From contig NZ_QSNT01000002.1 in the NCBI RefSeq assembly GCF_009498525.1, forward strand, positions 682,001 to 746,000: 64,000 nucleotides of DNA. Reading direction: 5' to 3'. The position numbers and the translations under genes were made by a program. The DNA comes from Rhizobium sp. ICMP 5592. Lineage in GTDB: Bacteria > Pseudomonadota > Alphaproteobacteria > Rhizobiales > Rhizobiaceae. Numbering within the stretch: the first letter of the stretch is position 1; every line of letters begins with the position of its first letter. The notes below the pieces were generated by a model that saw only the letters and a list, made by a program, of their open reading frames with translations, did not search any database and was not told the DNA's origin. Shown one piece after another: positions 12,073 through 21,923 of this stretch.

Positions 12073-13470
12073 ATGGATATGCCGGCAACTGCGCGCCCGT
12101 TCGCGCATGACAATGACAATTCGTGGTCTGCGCATATCCGCGCCACCCTGGCGCTCGGCATACCGTTGATCGGTGCGCAGCTGGCGCAGCTCGGTATCAA
12201 CACCACGGATGTGATGATCGTTGGCCGTCTTGGCGCCGAGCAACTGGCTGCCATGGTTCTGGCCGCCCAGTTCCTGTTCACCATCCAGATTTTCGGCTCC
12301 GGTTTTTCCATAGCCGTCGTGCCGCTGGTGGCACAGGGCTATGGCCAGGGCGATGTCACTTCGGTTCGCCGGGCGCTGCGCATGGGCATCTGGGTCGTCA
12401 CCGCCTTCTGGCTGTTGACCCAGCCGGCCTTTTTCTATTCCGAGCAGATCCTGTTGGCTGCCGGGCAGAAGCCAGATGTGGCGAGGCTTGCCAGCGAATA
12501 TATCGCCATCGGTCATTACGCCGTGCTGCCGGGGCTGCTTTATAACGTTATCCGTGCCCTGGTGAGCGCGATCGGCATGGCGCGCGTCATTCTCTATGTC
12601 ACCATTGCCATGCTGGTGATGAACGCGATACTTGCCTACGCACTGGTGCTCGGTCATTTCGGCATGCCGGCGCTCGGGTTACACGGGGCTGCCATCGTAT
12701 CGGTGGCGGTGCAGACGGCGGGCTTCCTCTTTATCGTTGCCTTCGTTCAGAGCCGCGAAAAGACGCGCCGTTACGAGATCTTCGTTCGCCTTTGGCGGCC
12801 GGACTGGCATGCATTGTGGGACGTGGTTCGCCTCGGCTTTCCGATCAGCATCACGGTTCTGGCCGAGGTCAGCCTGTTTACGGCGGCGTCGCTGCTGATG
12901 GGACAGATCGGCACGATCGAGCTTGCCGCCCACGGCATCGCGCTGCAATGGGCGTCGATCGCTTTCATGATCCCGCTCGGCCTCAGCCAGGCGGCGACCG
13001 TTCGGGTCGGCGTTGCGCATGGGCAAGGGGATCGCATCGGTCTGACGCGTGCGGCGATCGTCGTGCTGATCGTTTCAAGCTGCATCTCGCTGTTTGGCAG
13101 CATCCTGTTCGCCACCATGCCGACGTGGTTCGGAAGCTGGTTCCTCGACGTGACCTCGGCCGAGGCGTCGCAGGTGCTTGCCTATGCCGCGCCATTGATC
13201 GTCGTTGCCGGCCTGTTCCAGCTGGTCGACGGATTGCAGGCGGTTGCCAGCGGCCTGTTGCGCGGTCTGAAGGATGCACGCGTGCCGATGATCCTGGCGC
13301 TGATCGCCTATTGGCCGATCGGCTTCTTCCTCGCCTGGCTGCTTGCTTTCCCGCTCGGCTTCGGTGGTGTCGGCATCTGGGTTGGTTTCCTCCTGGGGCT
13401 GGCCTCGGCCGCGGCAATGCTTTGCGTACGGTTCTACGTTCTGGTGCGCTCGGAGAAAATGGCGGGCTGA
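12073..13470 (+). CDS. MATE family multidrug efflux transporter
   Basis: 465 residues, about 12 membrane helices in two homologous halves. The N-terminal half carries ALGIPLIGAQLAQLGINTTDVMIVGRLG, in which the QLAQ-x-G-x3-T-D-x2-M-x-GRLG pattern is typical of NorM-type MATE proteins. These use a Na+ or H+ gradient to export cationic compounds. It follows the MFS pump by about 150 bases with a hairpin between, so separate transcription is likely. Substrate unknown. Confidence 0.92.
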   Translation: MDMPATARPFAHDNDNSWSAHIRATLALGIPLIGAQLAQLGINTTDVMIVGRLGAEQLAAMVLAAQFLFTIQIFGSGFSIAVVPLVAQGYGQGDVTSVRRALRMGIWVVTAFWLLTQPAFFYSEQILLAAGQKPDVARLASEYIAIGHYAVLPGLLYNVIRALVSAIGMARVILYVTIAMLVMNAILAYALVLGHFGMPALGLHGAAIVSVAVQTAGFLFIVAFVQSREKTRRYEIFVRLWRPDWHALWDVVRLGFPISITVLAEVSLFTAASLLMGQIGTIELAAHGIALQWASIAFMIPLGLSQAATVRVGVAHGQGDRIGLTRAAIVVLIVSSCISLFGSILFATMPTWFGSWFLDVTSAEASQVLAYAAPLIVVAGLFQLVDGLQAVASGLLRGLKDARVPMILALIAYWPIGFFLAWLLAFPLGFGGVGIWVGFLLGLASAAAMLCVRFYVLVRSEKMAG

Positions 13471-13567
13471 GCCCGTCATTTTTCGCGTCTCGTCAAAAAG
13501 ACTGCTGACAGATATTGGCAGCATGATCCCGTATATTGGCGTCATACCAATTTGATGGGAGACGACC

Positions 13568-14140
13568 ATGACATACAAAGCAAGCGCTCACAGCGAGGCC
13601 ACGCTTTTCCCGCTGGATGGACTTCTCAACCACGGTGCCGTCGTGCACATGCTCGCACATTCCGATGCTTCGCCGCGACGCGAGGAACCGAAAGCAAGGT
13701 CGTACTGGTTGGCGGTTGCCTGCGCCGCACATGTCCGCTACGGGCGGGCACATGGCTTCATGCAGGTCAATCACGGCAAGCAGGGACCGCTGAAGCGGAT
13801 CAAGCCCGGTGACGGCGTGGTCTATTATTCTCCGTCTGTGGCCATGGGCGACAAGGACGGGTTCAAGAGCTTCACGGCGATCGGATATGTCCGCGACGGC
13901 GAGCCCTATCAAGGCGAGATGGCATGCGGCAAGGCGTATCGCCGCGATGTCGACTGGCTGGATGTGCCCGAACAACCGATCCGCCCTTTGCTGGATTGGC
14001 TGGATTTCACCCAGGACAAGAACTGGGGTTACAGGCTGAGATTCGGCCTGGTTCCGTTCGGTGAGTCCGATTTCGAGTTCCTGCAGGAAATCCTCACGAG
14101 CGAGCTTGAAGAGGTCCGGCTCCGCCGTTTACGGGCCTGA
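13568..14140 (+). CDS. EVE domain-containing protein (UPF0310)
   Basis: 190 residues. Residues 45-185 form an EVE domain: YWLAVACAAHVRYGRAHGFMQV, then a GDGVVYYSPS strand and FTAIGYV. EVE domains are PUA-like and bind modified nucleotides in DNA or RNA; the function of stand-alone EVE proteins is unsettled. The N-terminal 45 residues look unstructured, but GGGAGA lies just upstream of the ATG at 13568, so I kept it; an internal Met near residue 28 is an alternative. It is convergent with carA, with a strong shared terminator. Confidence 0.85.
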   Translation: MTYKASAHSEATLFPLDGLLNHGAVVHMLAHSDASPRREEPKARSYWLAVACAAHVRYGRAHGFMQVNHGKQGPLKRIKPGDGVVYYSPSVAMGDKDGFKSFTAIGYVRDGEPYQGEMACGKAYRRDVDWLDVPEQPIRPLLDWLDFTQDKNWGYRLRFGLVPFGESDFEFLQEILTSELEEVRLRRLRA

Positions 14141-14170
14141 TCAACCGATATCGCGAACTCCTAAAGGCGA

Positions 14171-14203
14171 AAAACCCCGGATTGACGATCAATCCGGGGT
14201 TTT
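14171..14203. terminator. Bidirectional rho-independent terminator (EVE gene / carA)
   Basis: Perfect 14-bp stem: AAAACCCCGGATTG (14171-14184) pairs with CAATCCGGGGTTTT (14190-14203) around a 5-base loop, with A-run and T-run on the two sides. It lies between convergent genes and should stop both transcripts. Confidence 0.93.
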
Positions 14204-14232
14204 TCTTTGGTTGGTGATGATGGCGGCGCTGC

Positions 14233-15441
14233 TTAGGCGCGCTCGGCCAAAGCCGGTTCGCCCTTCTTCTCGCGCACCAGATTGACGAAGCGGCGGAAGA
14301 GGTAGTGGCTGTCCTGCGGGCCAGGGGAGGCTTCCGGGTGATGCTGTACCGAGAAGACCGGCTTGCCGGAAACACGCAGGCCGCAATTGGTGCCGTCAAA
14401 GAGCGAAACGTGAGTCTCCTCAATGCCTTCCGGCAACGTGTTCGCGTCGACCGCGAAGCCATGGTTCATTGAGACGATCTCGACCTTGCCCGTCGTGTGA
14501 TCCTTGACGGGATGGTTGGCGCCATGGTGACCCTGATGCATCTTCGCGGTCTTGGCGCCGAGCGCGAGACCGAGCATCTGGTGGCCGAGGCAGATGCCGA
14601 ACAGCGGAATATCCGTCTTCAGCAGATCCTGGATGACCGGCACGGCGTATTCTCCGGTCGCGGCCGGATCGCCGGGGCCGTTCGACAGGAAGATGCCGTC
14701 CGGCTTCAGTGCCAGCACGTCGTCCGTGGATGCGGTTGCCGGCAGCACGGTGACCTTGCAGTCGAGGCCGGCAAAGAGGCGCAGGATATTGCGCTTCACG
14801 CCGTAGTCGAGGCAGACGACGTGATACTTGGCGTCGGCAGCCTTCAGCTCGCCATAGCCTTCATTCCAGATCCAGGGCGTCTGCGACCACTGCGACGACT
14901 GGCCGGAGGTGGCGACCTTGGCGAGGTCGAGACCTTCGAGGCCACTCCAGGCCCTGGCGTCCGCTTTCAGCTGATCGATGTCGAAGACGCCGTTCGGATC
15001 GTGGGCGATGACGCCGTTGGGCATGCCGTTTTCGCGGATCCAGGCGGTCAGCGCGCGGGTGTCGATGCCGCACATGCCGATGATGCCGCGTGCCTTCAGC
15101 CACTGGTCGAGGTGCTTGGCGGCGCGATAGTTCGAAGGATCGGTGACATCAGCCTTGAAGATGACACCGACGGCGCCGTGCCGGGCGGCGGGCGTCAGGT
15201 CTTCGACGTCTTCCTCGTTGGTGCCGACATTGCCGATGTGCGGGAAGGTGAAGGTCACGATCTGGCCGAGATAGGAGGGGTCGGTCAGGATCTCCTCGTA
15301 GCCTGTCAGCGCCGTGTTGAAGCAGACTTCGGCCTGGACCTTGCCGGTCGCGCCGATGCCCTTGCCTTCGATCACGGTGCCGTCGGCGAGAACGAGCAGG
15401 GCACTTGGCTTTTCAGTTGTCCATGGAGCTGTCGCGGTCAT
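14233..15441 (-). CDS. carA: Carbamoyl-phosphate synthase small subunit
   Basis: Glutaminase subunit that feeds ammonia to CarB. About 402 residues. The N-terminal CPSase small-chain domain (FNTALTGYEEILTDPSY) is followed by a class I glutamine amidotransferase domain with the nucleophile in LFGICLGHQML and the His/Glu pair in HHPEASPGP. Two adjacent in-frame starts exist, ATG 15447 and ATG 15441. A GGAAACGGG ribosome site fits 15447 slightly better, while homologues begin MTATAPW (15441). A longer in-frame extension to 15498 does not match the family. carB is at 5.4-8.9 kb. Confidence 0.96.
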   Translation of the reverse strand: MTATAPWTTEKPSALLVLADGTVIEGKGIGATGKVQAEVCFNTALTGYEEILTDPSYLGQIVTFTFPHIGNVGTNEEDVEDLTPAARHGAVGVIFKADVTDPSNYRAAKHLDQWLKARGIIGMCGIDTRALTAWIRENGMPNGVIAHDPNGVFDIDQLKADARAWSGLEGLDLAKVATSGQSSQWSQTPWIWNEGYGELKAADAKYHVVCLDYGVKRNILRLFAGLDCKVTVLPATASTDDVLALKPDGIFLSNGPGDPAATGEYAVPVIQDLLKTDIPLFGICLGHQMLGLALGAKTAKMHQGHHGANHPVKDHTTGKVEIVSMNHGFAVDANTLPEGIEETHVSLFDGTNCGLRVSGKPVFSVQHHPEASPGPQDSHYLFRRFVNLVREKKGEPALAERA

Positions 15442-15749
15442 TGTCATCCCGTTTCCGGCGTCGTGCGCGGCCTTGAAAAGACCGGGGGCTTCCGCCATGT
15501 TTGTCGCAGATTGCAGCCAGCGACATGCGTCGCGGCTTGAGACCTTAATATCGATCTAATGTGCAGGTGTTGGACATAGCCAAACAAGGCCTGCCGGTCA
15601 ATGCGCCGTTTTCGTTTCCCGCCAAGGAATTCGCCGAGTTTCGGCCGTTGGCACGCAATTGCATTGATCGCGGCTGATGGTCTATGAGACTGGCACCGTG
15701 AAATGAGAGGCTGGGCGATCGTCGCCGGCCTGCTTAGGGAGTTAAAGAC
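15442..15749. other. Divergent carA / yqeY upstream region
   Basis: 308 bp with promoters for carA (minus) and the GatB/YqeY gene (plus). I see no riboswitch-like fold, attenuator or clear promoter pair. A TTAGGGAG ribosome site lies just before the YqeY start. Confidence 0.4.
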
Positions 15750-16202
15750 ATGATCCGCGAAACGCTTTCCAACGCCCAGAAGGATGCCATGAGGGCCAAG
15801 GATGCGGCGAGGCTTTCGACCGTGCGCCTGATCCTGGCCGCCATCAAGGACAAGGACATTGCCAATCGCGGCTTGGCCAAGGAACAGGCAAGCGACGACG
15901 AGATCCTGCAGCTGCTCGCAAAGATGATCAAGCAGCGCGAAGAATCGGTCAAGATGTATACCGATGGCGACCGTCCGGAGCTGGCTCAGAAGGAGCGCGA
16001 GGAAATTGCTGTCATCCAGGGCTTCATGCCGGAGCAGCTCTCCGAAGAGAAGGTACGCGAGATTTGCGCCGCCGTCGTGGCCGAACTCGGTGCCCAGGGC
16101 CTGAAGGACATGGGCAAGTGCGTTGCGGCATTGCGCGAGCGTTATGCCGGGCAGATGGACTTCGCCAAGGCTTCTGCGATCCTCAAAGATCTGTTGAAGT
16201 AG
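15750..16202 (+). CDS. yqeY: GatB/YqeY domain-containing protein
   Basis: 150 residues, a full-length stand-alone YqeY protein. The GatB/YqeY domain also forms the C-terminal tail of the GatB subunit of tRNA amidotransferase and may bind tRNA; the role of the free protein is not settled. The helical N-terminus (MIRETLSNAQKDAMRAKDAARLSTVRLILAAI is split by the conserved R-x2-RLI pattern) and the C-terminal GQMDFAKASAILKDLL match the family. YqeY genes commonly sit near dnaG/rpoD, as here. Confidence 0.93.
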   Translation: MIRETLSNAQKDAMRAKDAARLSTVRLILAAIKDKDIANRGLAKEQASDDEILQLLAKMIKQREESVKMYTDGDRPELAQKEREEIAVIQGFMPEQLSEEKVREICAAVVAELGAQGLKDMGKCVAALRERYAGQMDFAKASAILKDLLK

Positions 16203-16217
16203 ATTTTATCTGTTCGC

Positions 16218-16237
16218 GGCCGCGCTCTGGCGCGGCC
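16218..16237 (+). terminator. GC-rich hairpin after yqeY
   Basis: GGCCGCGC (16218-16225) pairs perfectly with GCGCGGCC (16230-16237) around TCTG, 16 bases after the yqeY stop. There is no T-run, so it may act together with the next hairpin at 16289-16321. Confidence 0.5.
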
Positions 16238-16288
16238 AGAACGATGCCCGCATTCTCGGTGTTGTGTATCAACATCAGCTGAAAATAG

Positions 16289-16321
16289 AGAAGGCAGGAG
16301 CTGGGGGAGCTCCTGCCTTCT
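16289..16321. terminator. 14-bp stem hairpin
   Basis: AGAAGGCAGGAGCT (16289-16302) pairs perfectly with AGCTCCTGCCTTCT (16308-16321) around GGGGG. Terminator-like strength; the following bases (TGCGCTTTG) are only mildly T-rich. Confidence 0.6.
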
Positions 16322-16386
16322 TGCGCTTTGCAGCCGTTTGATGACGCAGGGTGGGGCCCAAAAATCAAACGTCTATTGCAAAGGCA

Positions 16387-16431
16387 CCCAGGTGAGGCGG
16401 CGCCGGGGGTAGGGATGGTGCCTCACCTGGG
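16387..16431. repeat. 12-bp inverted repeat with 21-base loop
   Basis: CCCAGGTGAGGC (16387-16398) and GCCTCACCTGGG (16420-16431) are exact reverse complements. The element ends 13 bases before the stop of the small secreted-protein gene on the minus strand and probably serves as its terminator or a 3' structure. A structured small RNA cannot be excluded. Confidence 0.5.
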
Positions 16432-16444
16432 GATCGGTTAAATC

Positions 16445-16687
16445 TTATCTGGTGATCCTGACCTGCTGTTGCAAATTCATGTCTTGCGATTCCAGCCAGG
16501 ATATCTGAACTTTGACCCCGGCCTTGAGAGCCGGCACTTTCATATCGACAGGAAGCTGGTAGCCAGCATCCGTGTAGAGCACGTTCGTGGCTGCCGCAGG
16601 TGCTGCGCCATCCGTCATCGTTGCCGAGCTATAGTTAGCTGTGGCGAAGAGAGCGGCAGCGGCAAAGGGTACCAGCAGAACGCGCAT
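16445..16687 (-). CDS. Small secreted protein, DUF1344-like
   Basis: 80 residues. Residues 1-20 (MRVLLVPFAAAALFATANYS) look like a signal peptide. The mature part has YTDAGYQLPVDMKVPALKAG-VKVQISW, which resembles the YxLP..f.v..LK.G.KV pattern of DUF1344 small periplasmic proteins of Rhizobiales; that link is by eye. The start at 16687 is well supported by AGGAGATGAA just upstream; longer in-frame versions have no ribosome site and a poor composition. Isolated gene, function unknown. Confidence 0.75.
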   Translation of the reverse strand: MRVLLVPFAAAALFATANYSSATMTDGAAPAAATNVLYTDAGYQLPVDMKVPALKAGVKVQISWLESQDMNLQQQVRITR

Positions 16688-17249
16688 TTCATCTCCTAAA
16701 CTGAAAACCTGTACCTGTGGCTTCCGGTTCGTCGGGACGTCTAGGCATGTCGCGTCGCGAACCATGTTGTTCGCCGGCTTGTCTCGTCCTGTGAGATGGA
16801 AGCTATTGCGCTGCACATGAACAATCAAATTACAAAAAAATAATGTTTGACTTACGAACCATGCCGCAAATGTGCCACCAAGCGGAAAGACCGCGCGCGC
16901 TTCGATCTTCGGCCAATGGTTGCGACGGGTGTTACCGCACTCTCCTGCCGTTCGCTGGAGTGGCGGGCAAGTATTTGCTTTTTCATCATTTTCCTTTCGC
17001 GGAGAAGCTGCGTTCCAGATGCACATAAAGGCCAGGGAGAGTCGCCGCGGTTTCTGTCGTCAATGATGTCAAAATCGCTTTTCAGGCAGGTACGGAAACA
17101 TTAACAACGCCGCTGCAATCACGGTCTTGTGATCGAGGTGATCGATCGTCGACCTGCGCGCGAGGGGCTGTGAATAGCGGGCGTGGCGAAGGGTTCCTCG
17201 TGGCAATGCGCGCTGTTCCTGCTTATAAGGGGGCAAGCCAGAGGTAATT
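16688..17249. other. 562-bp gap upstream of dnaG
   Basis: The longest gene-free stretch in the window. It should hold the promoters of the small secreted-protein gene (minus) and dnaG (plus). Several short frames are open but none has a ribosome site plus plausible composition. An AT-rich patch at 16820-16855, with a run of seven A residues, is the only visible compositional feature. No RNA gene was recognised. Confidence 0.4.
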
Positions 17250-19244
17250 ATGCGATTTTCCAATACGTTTCTCGATGAGATTCGCGACCGCGTCCCTATT
17301 TCGGACGTGATCGGACGTCGTGTGACGTGGGATCGGCGCAAGACCAATGTACCGCGTGGCGATTATTGGGCCTGCTGCCCGTTCCACGGCGAAAAATCGC
17401 CGAGCTTCCACTGCGAGGACCGCAAGGGCCGTTACCATTGCTTCGGCTGCGGCGTCACCGGCGACCATTTCCGTTTCCTGACGGAGCTGGAGGGCTTGAG
17501 CTTTCCTGAAGCCGTGCAGCAGATCGCCGACATGGCCGGCGTTCCCATGCCGATCGCCGATCCGATGGAGGCGAAGCGCGAAAAGGAACGCACCTCGCTG
17601 CTCGACGTCATGGAGATGGCGACGCAGTTCTTTCAGGATCAGCTGCAGACGGCAAACGGGGCGAGGGCGCGCGCCTATCTGCGTGATCGCGGGCTGACGG
17701 GCCGTACCATCGACACCTTTCGTCTCGGCTATTCGCCGGATAGCCGCAATGCGTTGAAGGAATTTCTGTCCGGCAAGGATGTTGCCAAAGAGCAGATCGA
17801 AGCCTGCGGTCTCGTGGTGCACGGTCCGGATATCCCGGTCTCCTACGATCGCTTCCGTGACCGCATCATGTTCCCGATTCTGTCGTCGCGCGAAAAGGTG
17901 ATCGCCTTCGGTGGCCGGGCGATGTCGCCGGACGCACCGGCGAAATATCTCAATTCCAACGAGACCGAGCTCTTTCACAAGGGCAATGTGCTCTACAATT
18001 TCACCCGCGCGCGACGCGCCGCTCAAGGGAACGATGGTTCAGGGACGATCATCGCCGTCGAAGGCTATATGGACGTCATCGCGCTGCACCAGGCCGGCGT
18101 CGAGAATGCCGTCGCGCCACTCGGCACGGCGTTGACGGAGAACCAGCTCGAACTCCTTTGGAAGATGACGCCGCAGCCGATGCTCTGCTTCGACGGCGAC
18201 GGCGCTGGCATTCGTGCCGCCAATCGTGCCGCCGATCTGGCGCTGCCGCATATCAAGCCCGGCCGCACGGTTCGTTTCGCGCTTCTGCCCGATGGCAAGG
18301 ATCCGGACGACCTCGTCCGCCACGATGGCCGCGCGCCCTTCGACAAGGTGCTGGCGCAGGCAAAGCCGCTGGCGGAGATGATCTGGAGCCGCGAAACCAG
18401 CAACGGTACCTTCGACACCCCAGAGGCGCGCGCCGAGCTGGAGGCGCGGCTGAAGCAGATGGTCTCGGTTATCGCCGACGAGAATGTCCGCCGTCATTAT
18501 CAGCAGGATATTCGCGACCGGTTGAACGGTCTCTTTCAGCCGCAGTTCCGGCGCAACGACAATCAGCAAGGGCGCGGTTTTTCCCGCGAGGGCAGTGGTC
18601 GCTCCTTCGGTGGTCGTGGCGGGCAGGGTCGTGATCGTCCGGCGGCCGTCAGCACGAAGGCGTCGGATCGTTTGATGCGTTCGGGCATGATCAAGGGCCA
18701 TCAAGATGTTCCTGGCCTGCGCGAAAGCGTGCTGGCGGTGACCATCGTCAATCATCCGCTGCTGTTGCAGGACGAATATGACGAGATCGCCGCGATCGAC
18801 TATGAGAGCCGCGAATTGCAGCGCCTGTGGTCTGCCATGCTCGGAGCGGCCGCAACCATACCGGCTCAGCAGCTTAACCGCGAGCGATTGCTCGAACAGC
18901 TGGAAGAACAGGGTTTCGCTGCCTTGCTGAAGACCCTCGACCAGCAGGTGCGCAATGCCCGCCTCTGGACGGCGACCGAGGAAGCGGCGATGGAGGATGC
19001 ACGCGAGGGCTATCGCCAGGCGCTTGCGCTCCACAAGCGCTCGAAGGCACTGCGCTGGCACAAGATCGAGCTCGAGCGCGCCGTTGCTGAAGCGACGGAA
19101 GAGGGCGACGGTGAACTGATCGAACAGCTGATGCGCGCTTTGCAGGAAGTGCAGCTCGAAGCCTTGCGGCTGGAAAATCAGGAAGCGATTATCGACGGTT
19201 TCGGGGTGCTTTCCGGCCGGATCAAAGGACCCGCAGGGAAGTAG
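17250..19244 (+). CDS. dnaG: DNA primase
   Basis: Makes RNA primers for replication with the DnaB helicase. 664 residues. The N-terminal zinc finger is visible as C43-P-F-H46 ... C64-F-G-C67. The TOPRIM core has AVEGYMDVIALHQ and later DGDGAGIRAA acidic motifs. An Arg/Gly-rich linker around 440-465 precedes the C-terminal helicase-binding domain. CAGAGG lies before the ATG. recQ begins 7 bases after the stop. In many bacteria dnaG is next to rpoD; here 5.6 kb intervenes. Confidence 0.97.
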   Translation: MRFSNTFLDEIRDRVPISDVIGRRVTWDRRKTNVPRGDYWACCPFHGEKSPSFHCEDRKGRYHCFGCGVTGDHFRFLTELEGLSFPEAVQQIADMAGVPMPIADPMEAKREKERTSLLDVMEMATQFFQDQLQTANGARARAYLRDRGLTGRTIDTFRLGYSPDSRNALKEFLSGKDVAKEQIEACGLVVHGPDIPVSYDRFRDRIMFPILSSREKVIAFGGRAMSPDAPAKYLNSNETELFHKGNVLYNFTRARRAAQGNDGSGTIIAVEGYMDVIALHQAGVENAVAPLGTALTENQLELLWKMTPQPMLCFDGDGAGIRAANRAADLALPHIKPGRTVRFALLPDGKDPDDLVRHDGRAPFDKVLAQAKPLAEMIWSRETSNGTFDTPEARAELEARLKQMVSVIADENVRRHYQQDIRDRLNGLFQPQFRRNDNQQGRGFSREGSGRSFGGRGGQGRDRPAAVSTKASDRLMRSGMIKGHQDVPGLRESVLAVTIVNHPLLLQDEYDEIAAIDYESRELQRLWSAMLGAAATIPAQQLNRERLLEQLEEQGFAALLKTLDQQVRNARLWTATEEAAMEDAREGYRQALALHKRSKALRWHKIELERAVAEATEEGDGELIEQLMRALQEVQLEALRLENQEAIIDGFGVLSGRIKGPAGK

Positions 19245-19251
19245 GGGATAG

Positions 19252-21132
19252 ATGTCACAGCCGGATAGACAGGAACCGCGGTTTTCCGCCGACAATGCGC
19301 TGTTTGCGGATCGCAGCTCCGGAACGGCGCCGCTCGACATTCTCAAGCGGGTCTACGGCTATTCCGCCTTTCGCGGCAAGCAGCAGCAGGTGGTCGAACA
19401 TGTCGTCGCCGGCGGCGATGCGGTGGTGCTGTTTCCGACCGGGGCCGGTAAGTCGCTGTGCTTCCAGATTCCCGCGCTTTGCCGCGATGGCATCGGCATC
19501 GTCGTCTCGCCGCTGATCGCCTTGATGCGCGATCAGGTCGAAGCGATGAAGCAACTCGGCATCCGCGCGGCGGCGCTGAATTCGTCATTGTCGCGCGAAG
19601 AGGCCAGCGACATCTATCGCGCCGTCTCCAGCGGCACGCTCGATATGCTCTATGTCACGCCCGAGCGCATTCTGACCGATGGGTTCCAGCAGATGATCGC
19701 CAGGGCGAAGATTGCCCTCTTCGCGATCGACGAGGCGCATTGCGTCTCGCAGTGGGGGCATGATTTCCGGCCGGAATATCGCGACCTCGGTAAGCTTGCG
19801 GAACTCTTTCCCAACGTGCCGCGCATCGCGCTGACGGCAACTGCCGATCCGCATACGCGCGACGACATCATCGAACGGCTGGGGCTCGACAACGCCCAAG
19901 TCTTCACCACCAGTTTCGACCGGCCGAATATCGCCTACAAGATTGTCGAGCGTGACCAGCCGCGCCAGCAGTTGCTGCGCTTTCTCGACGGCCATCGCGG
20001 CGATAGCGGCATCGTCTATTGCCTGTCGCGGGCCAAGGTCGAGGACACGGCGGAATGGCTGAACGGGCAGGGCATTCGCGCGCTTGCCTATCATGCCGGC
20101 ATGGACCGCTCGGTTCGCGATGCCAATCAGGACGCCTTTCTGAAGGAGGAAGACCTTTGCCTAGTGGCGACGGTTGCCTTCGGCATGGGCATCGACAAGC
20201 CAAATGTGCGCTATGTCGCCCATCTCGATCTGCCCGGCTCCATCGAGGCCTATTATCAGGAGACCGGCCGCGCCGGACGTGACGGGCTGCCGTCCGAGGT
20301 CTGGATGGCCTACGGCATGGCCGACGTCATCCAACGGGGGCGGATGATCGATGAGGGCAACGCAGCGGATGAAATCAAGCGCGTTGAACGCGCCAAGCTC
20401 AATGCGTTGCTTGCCATTTGCGAGACGGCCGGCTGCCGTCGGCAGGCAATCCTGGCGCATTTCGGTGAGGCGCATGGCGGCGGATGCGGCAATTGCGACA
20501 CCTGCCTGAAGCCGGTCGAGACCTGGGACGGAACGGAAGCGGCGATTAAGGCGCTGGCCGCCGTCTATCGCACCGGCGAGCGTTTCGGCACCGGCCATGT
20601 CATCGATGTGCTGATGGGCATCGTCAACGAGAAGACCGAGCGTTTCGGCCATGTCAACATGCCGGTTTTCGGCGCGGGTAAGGATATTCCGGCCCGCACC
20701 TGGCAGTCCGTCTTCCGGCAATTGCTGGCGAACGGCTTTATCAGCGTCGATCACACCGCCTTTGGTGCGATGAAGCTGGAGGCGGAGGCAAGGGCCGTGT
20801 TCAAGCACGAACGTCAGGTCTTTTTCCGCAAGGATCGGCCGGAAGCAAGGCGCGGGGCGAAGAAGGCGGCGCGGATGGAAAAGCGGCAGTCGAGCCTGTC
20901 GGGCGAGGCACAGCCGCTGTTCGATGCGTTGAGAGCAGAGCGTACCAAGATCGCCAAGGAACTCGGTGTGCCGCCCTATGTCGTTTTCCCGGATACGACG
21001 TTGATCGCCTTTGCGACGGAGCAGCCGGCGAGCCGCAATGCTTTGCTCGGGATTTCAGGCGTGGGGCAGGCGAAGCTCGAGCGCTACGGGGATGCGTTTT
21101 TGAAGGTCATCAAGAATTTCACTGGTCGGTGA
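19252..21132 (+). CDS. recQ: ATP-dependent DNA helicase RecQ
   Basis: 3'-5' helicase of recombination and fork repair. 626 residues with Walker A GAGKS at 64-68, DEAH at 160-163 followed by [13 protein letters not shown] (the RecQ aromatic-rich loop), motif [11 protein letters not shown], the zinc-binding cysteines (CETAGC ... CGNCDTC), a winged-helix RQC domain and a C-terminal HRDC domain ending [18 protein letters not shown]. It starts 7 bases after dnaG and is probably co-transcribed. Confidence 0.96.
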   Translation: MSQPDRQEPRFSADNALFADRSSGTAPLDILKRVYGYSAFRGKQQQVVEHVVAGGDAVVLFPTGAGKSLCFQIPALCRDGIGIVVSPLIALMRDQVEAMKQLGIRAAALNSSLSREEASDIYRAVSSGTLDMLYVTPERILTDGFQQMIARAKIALFAIDEAHCVSQWGHDFRPEYRDLGKLAELFPNVPRIALTATADPHTRDDIIERLGLDNAQVFTTSFDRPNIAYKIVERDQPRQQLLRFLDGHRGDSGIVYCLSRAKVEDTAEWLNGQGIRALAYHAGMDRSVRDANQDAFLKEEDLCLVATVAFGMGIDKPNVRYVAHLDLPGSIEAYYQETGRAGRDGLPSEVWMAYGMADVIQRGRMIDEGNAADEIKRVERAKLNALLAICETAGCRRQAILAHFGEAHGGGCGNCDTCLKPVETWDGTEAAIKALAAVYRTGERFGTGHVIDVLMGIVNEKTERFGHVNMPVFGAGKDIPARTWQSVFRQLLANGFISVDHTAFGAMKLEAEARAVFKHERQVFFRKDRPEARRGAKKAARMEKRQSSLSGEAQPLFDALRAERTKIAKELGVPPYVVFPDTTLIAFATEQPASRNALLGISGVGQAKLERYGDAFLKVIKNFTGR

Positions 21133-21152
21133 CATCCGGGCGCTGTGCCTGT

Positions 21153-21923
21153 TCACATCCTGACGGTCATGCCGCCATCGATGGTCAGGACATGGCCGTT
21201 GACGAAGGAGGCTGCGTCGCTGGCAAGAAACAGGGCAGCGCCCGCGATCTCCTCCGGCCGTCCCCAGCGCTGAACTGGAATGCGCTGGCGCACGAAGGGG
21301 ATCAGCTCTTCATTCGCCGCCATCGTCGCATTCGTTTCCGTTGCGAACCAGCCCGGAGCGATGGCATTGCTGGTGATGCCATGCGGGCCGAATTCGACCG
21401 CCATGCCGCGCATCAGGCCGGTCAGGCCCTGTTTGGCAGCGGGGTAGACGCAGTCGCCGGGCATGACGACCTGGCCGCTGATCGAGGTGACCGAGATCAG
21501 GCGTCCATGATTGCGTTGTTTCATCAGGCGGGCGGCATCGCGGGAGAGCATGATCGAGGCGGCAAGATCCGTGTTGAGCAACGCGAGGATCGCCTCGTCA
21601 TCGAAATCGGCCAGCTGGCGCCTGTCGCGGGCGCCGACATTGTTGATCAATATATCGAGCCGACCGTGATTTCTCTCGATATCCGCCATCGCGCCGCGCT
21701 GCGCTTCGCGGTCGGCGACGTCGAAAGCGGCGGCTTCGGCCATGCCGCCCGTTGCTCGAATGGCGTCCACGGCGTTGTTCAATGTCGCAGCCGTGCGTCC
21801 ATTGACGATGACATGCGCTCCCGCGTCGGCAAGCGCCTTTGCCATTTCAAATCCGAGGCCGCGTCCGCCGCCGGTGACGAGCGCCACCCGACCCGCGAGG
21901 GAGAATCTGTGAAATATGTTCAT
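21153..21923 (-). CDS. SDR family oxidoreductase
   Basis: Classical short-chain dehydrogenase, 256 residues. Cofactor-binding TGGGRGLG at 17-24, the NNVGARD strand (usual NAG replaced by NVG), catalytic Ser in SVTSISG and Tyr/Lys in YPAAKQG, and a C-terminal DGGMTV. It is close to gluconate 5-dehydrogenase/IdnO-type SDRs, but the substrate cannot be fixed. A GGGAGAGCC ribosome site precedes the ATG. Convergent with recQ; only 20 bases separate the stops. Confidence 0.9.
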   Translation of the reverse strand: MNIFHRFSLAGRVALVTGGGRGLGFEMAKALADAGAHVIVNGRTAATLNNAVDAIRATGGMAEAAAFDVADREAQRGAMADIERNHGRLDILINNVGARDRRQLADFDDEAILALLNTDLAASIMLSRDAARLMKQRNHGRLISVTSISGQVVMPGDCVYPAAKQGLTGLMRGMAVEFGPHGITSNAIAPGWFATETNATMAANEELIPFVRQRIPVQRWGRPEEIAGAALFLASDAASFVNGHVLTIDGGMTVRM

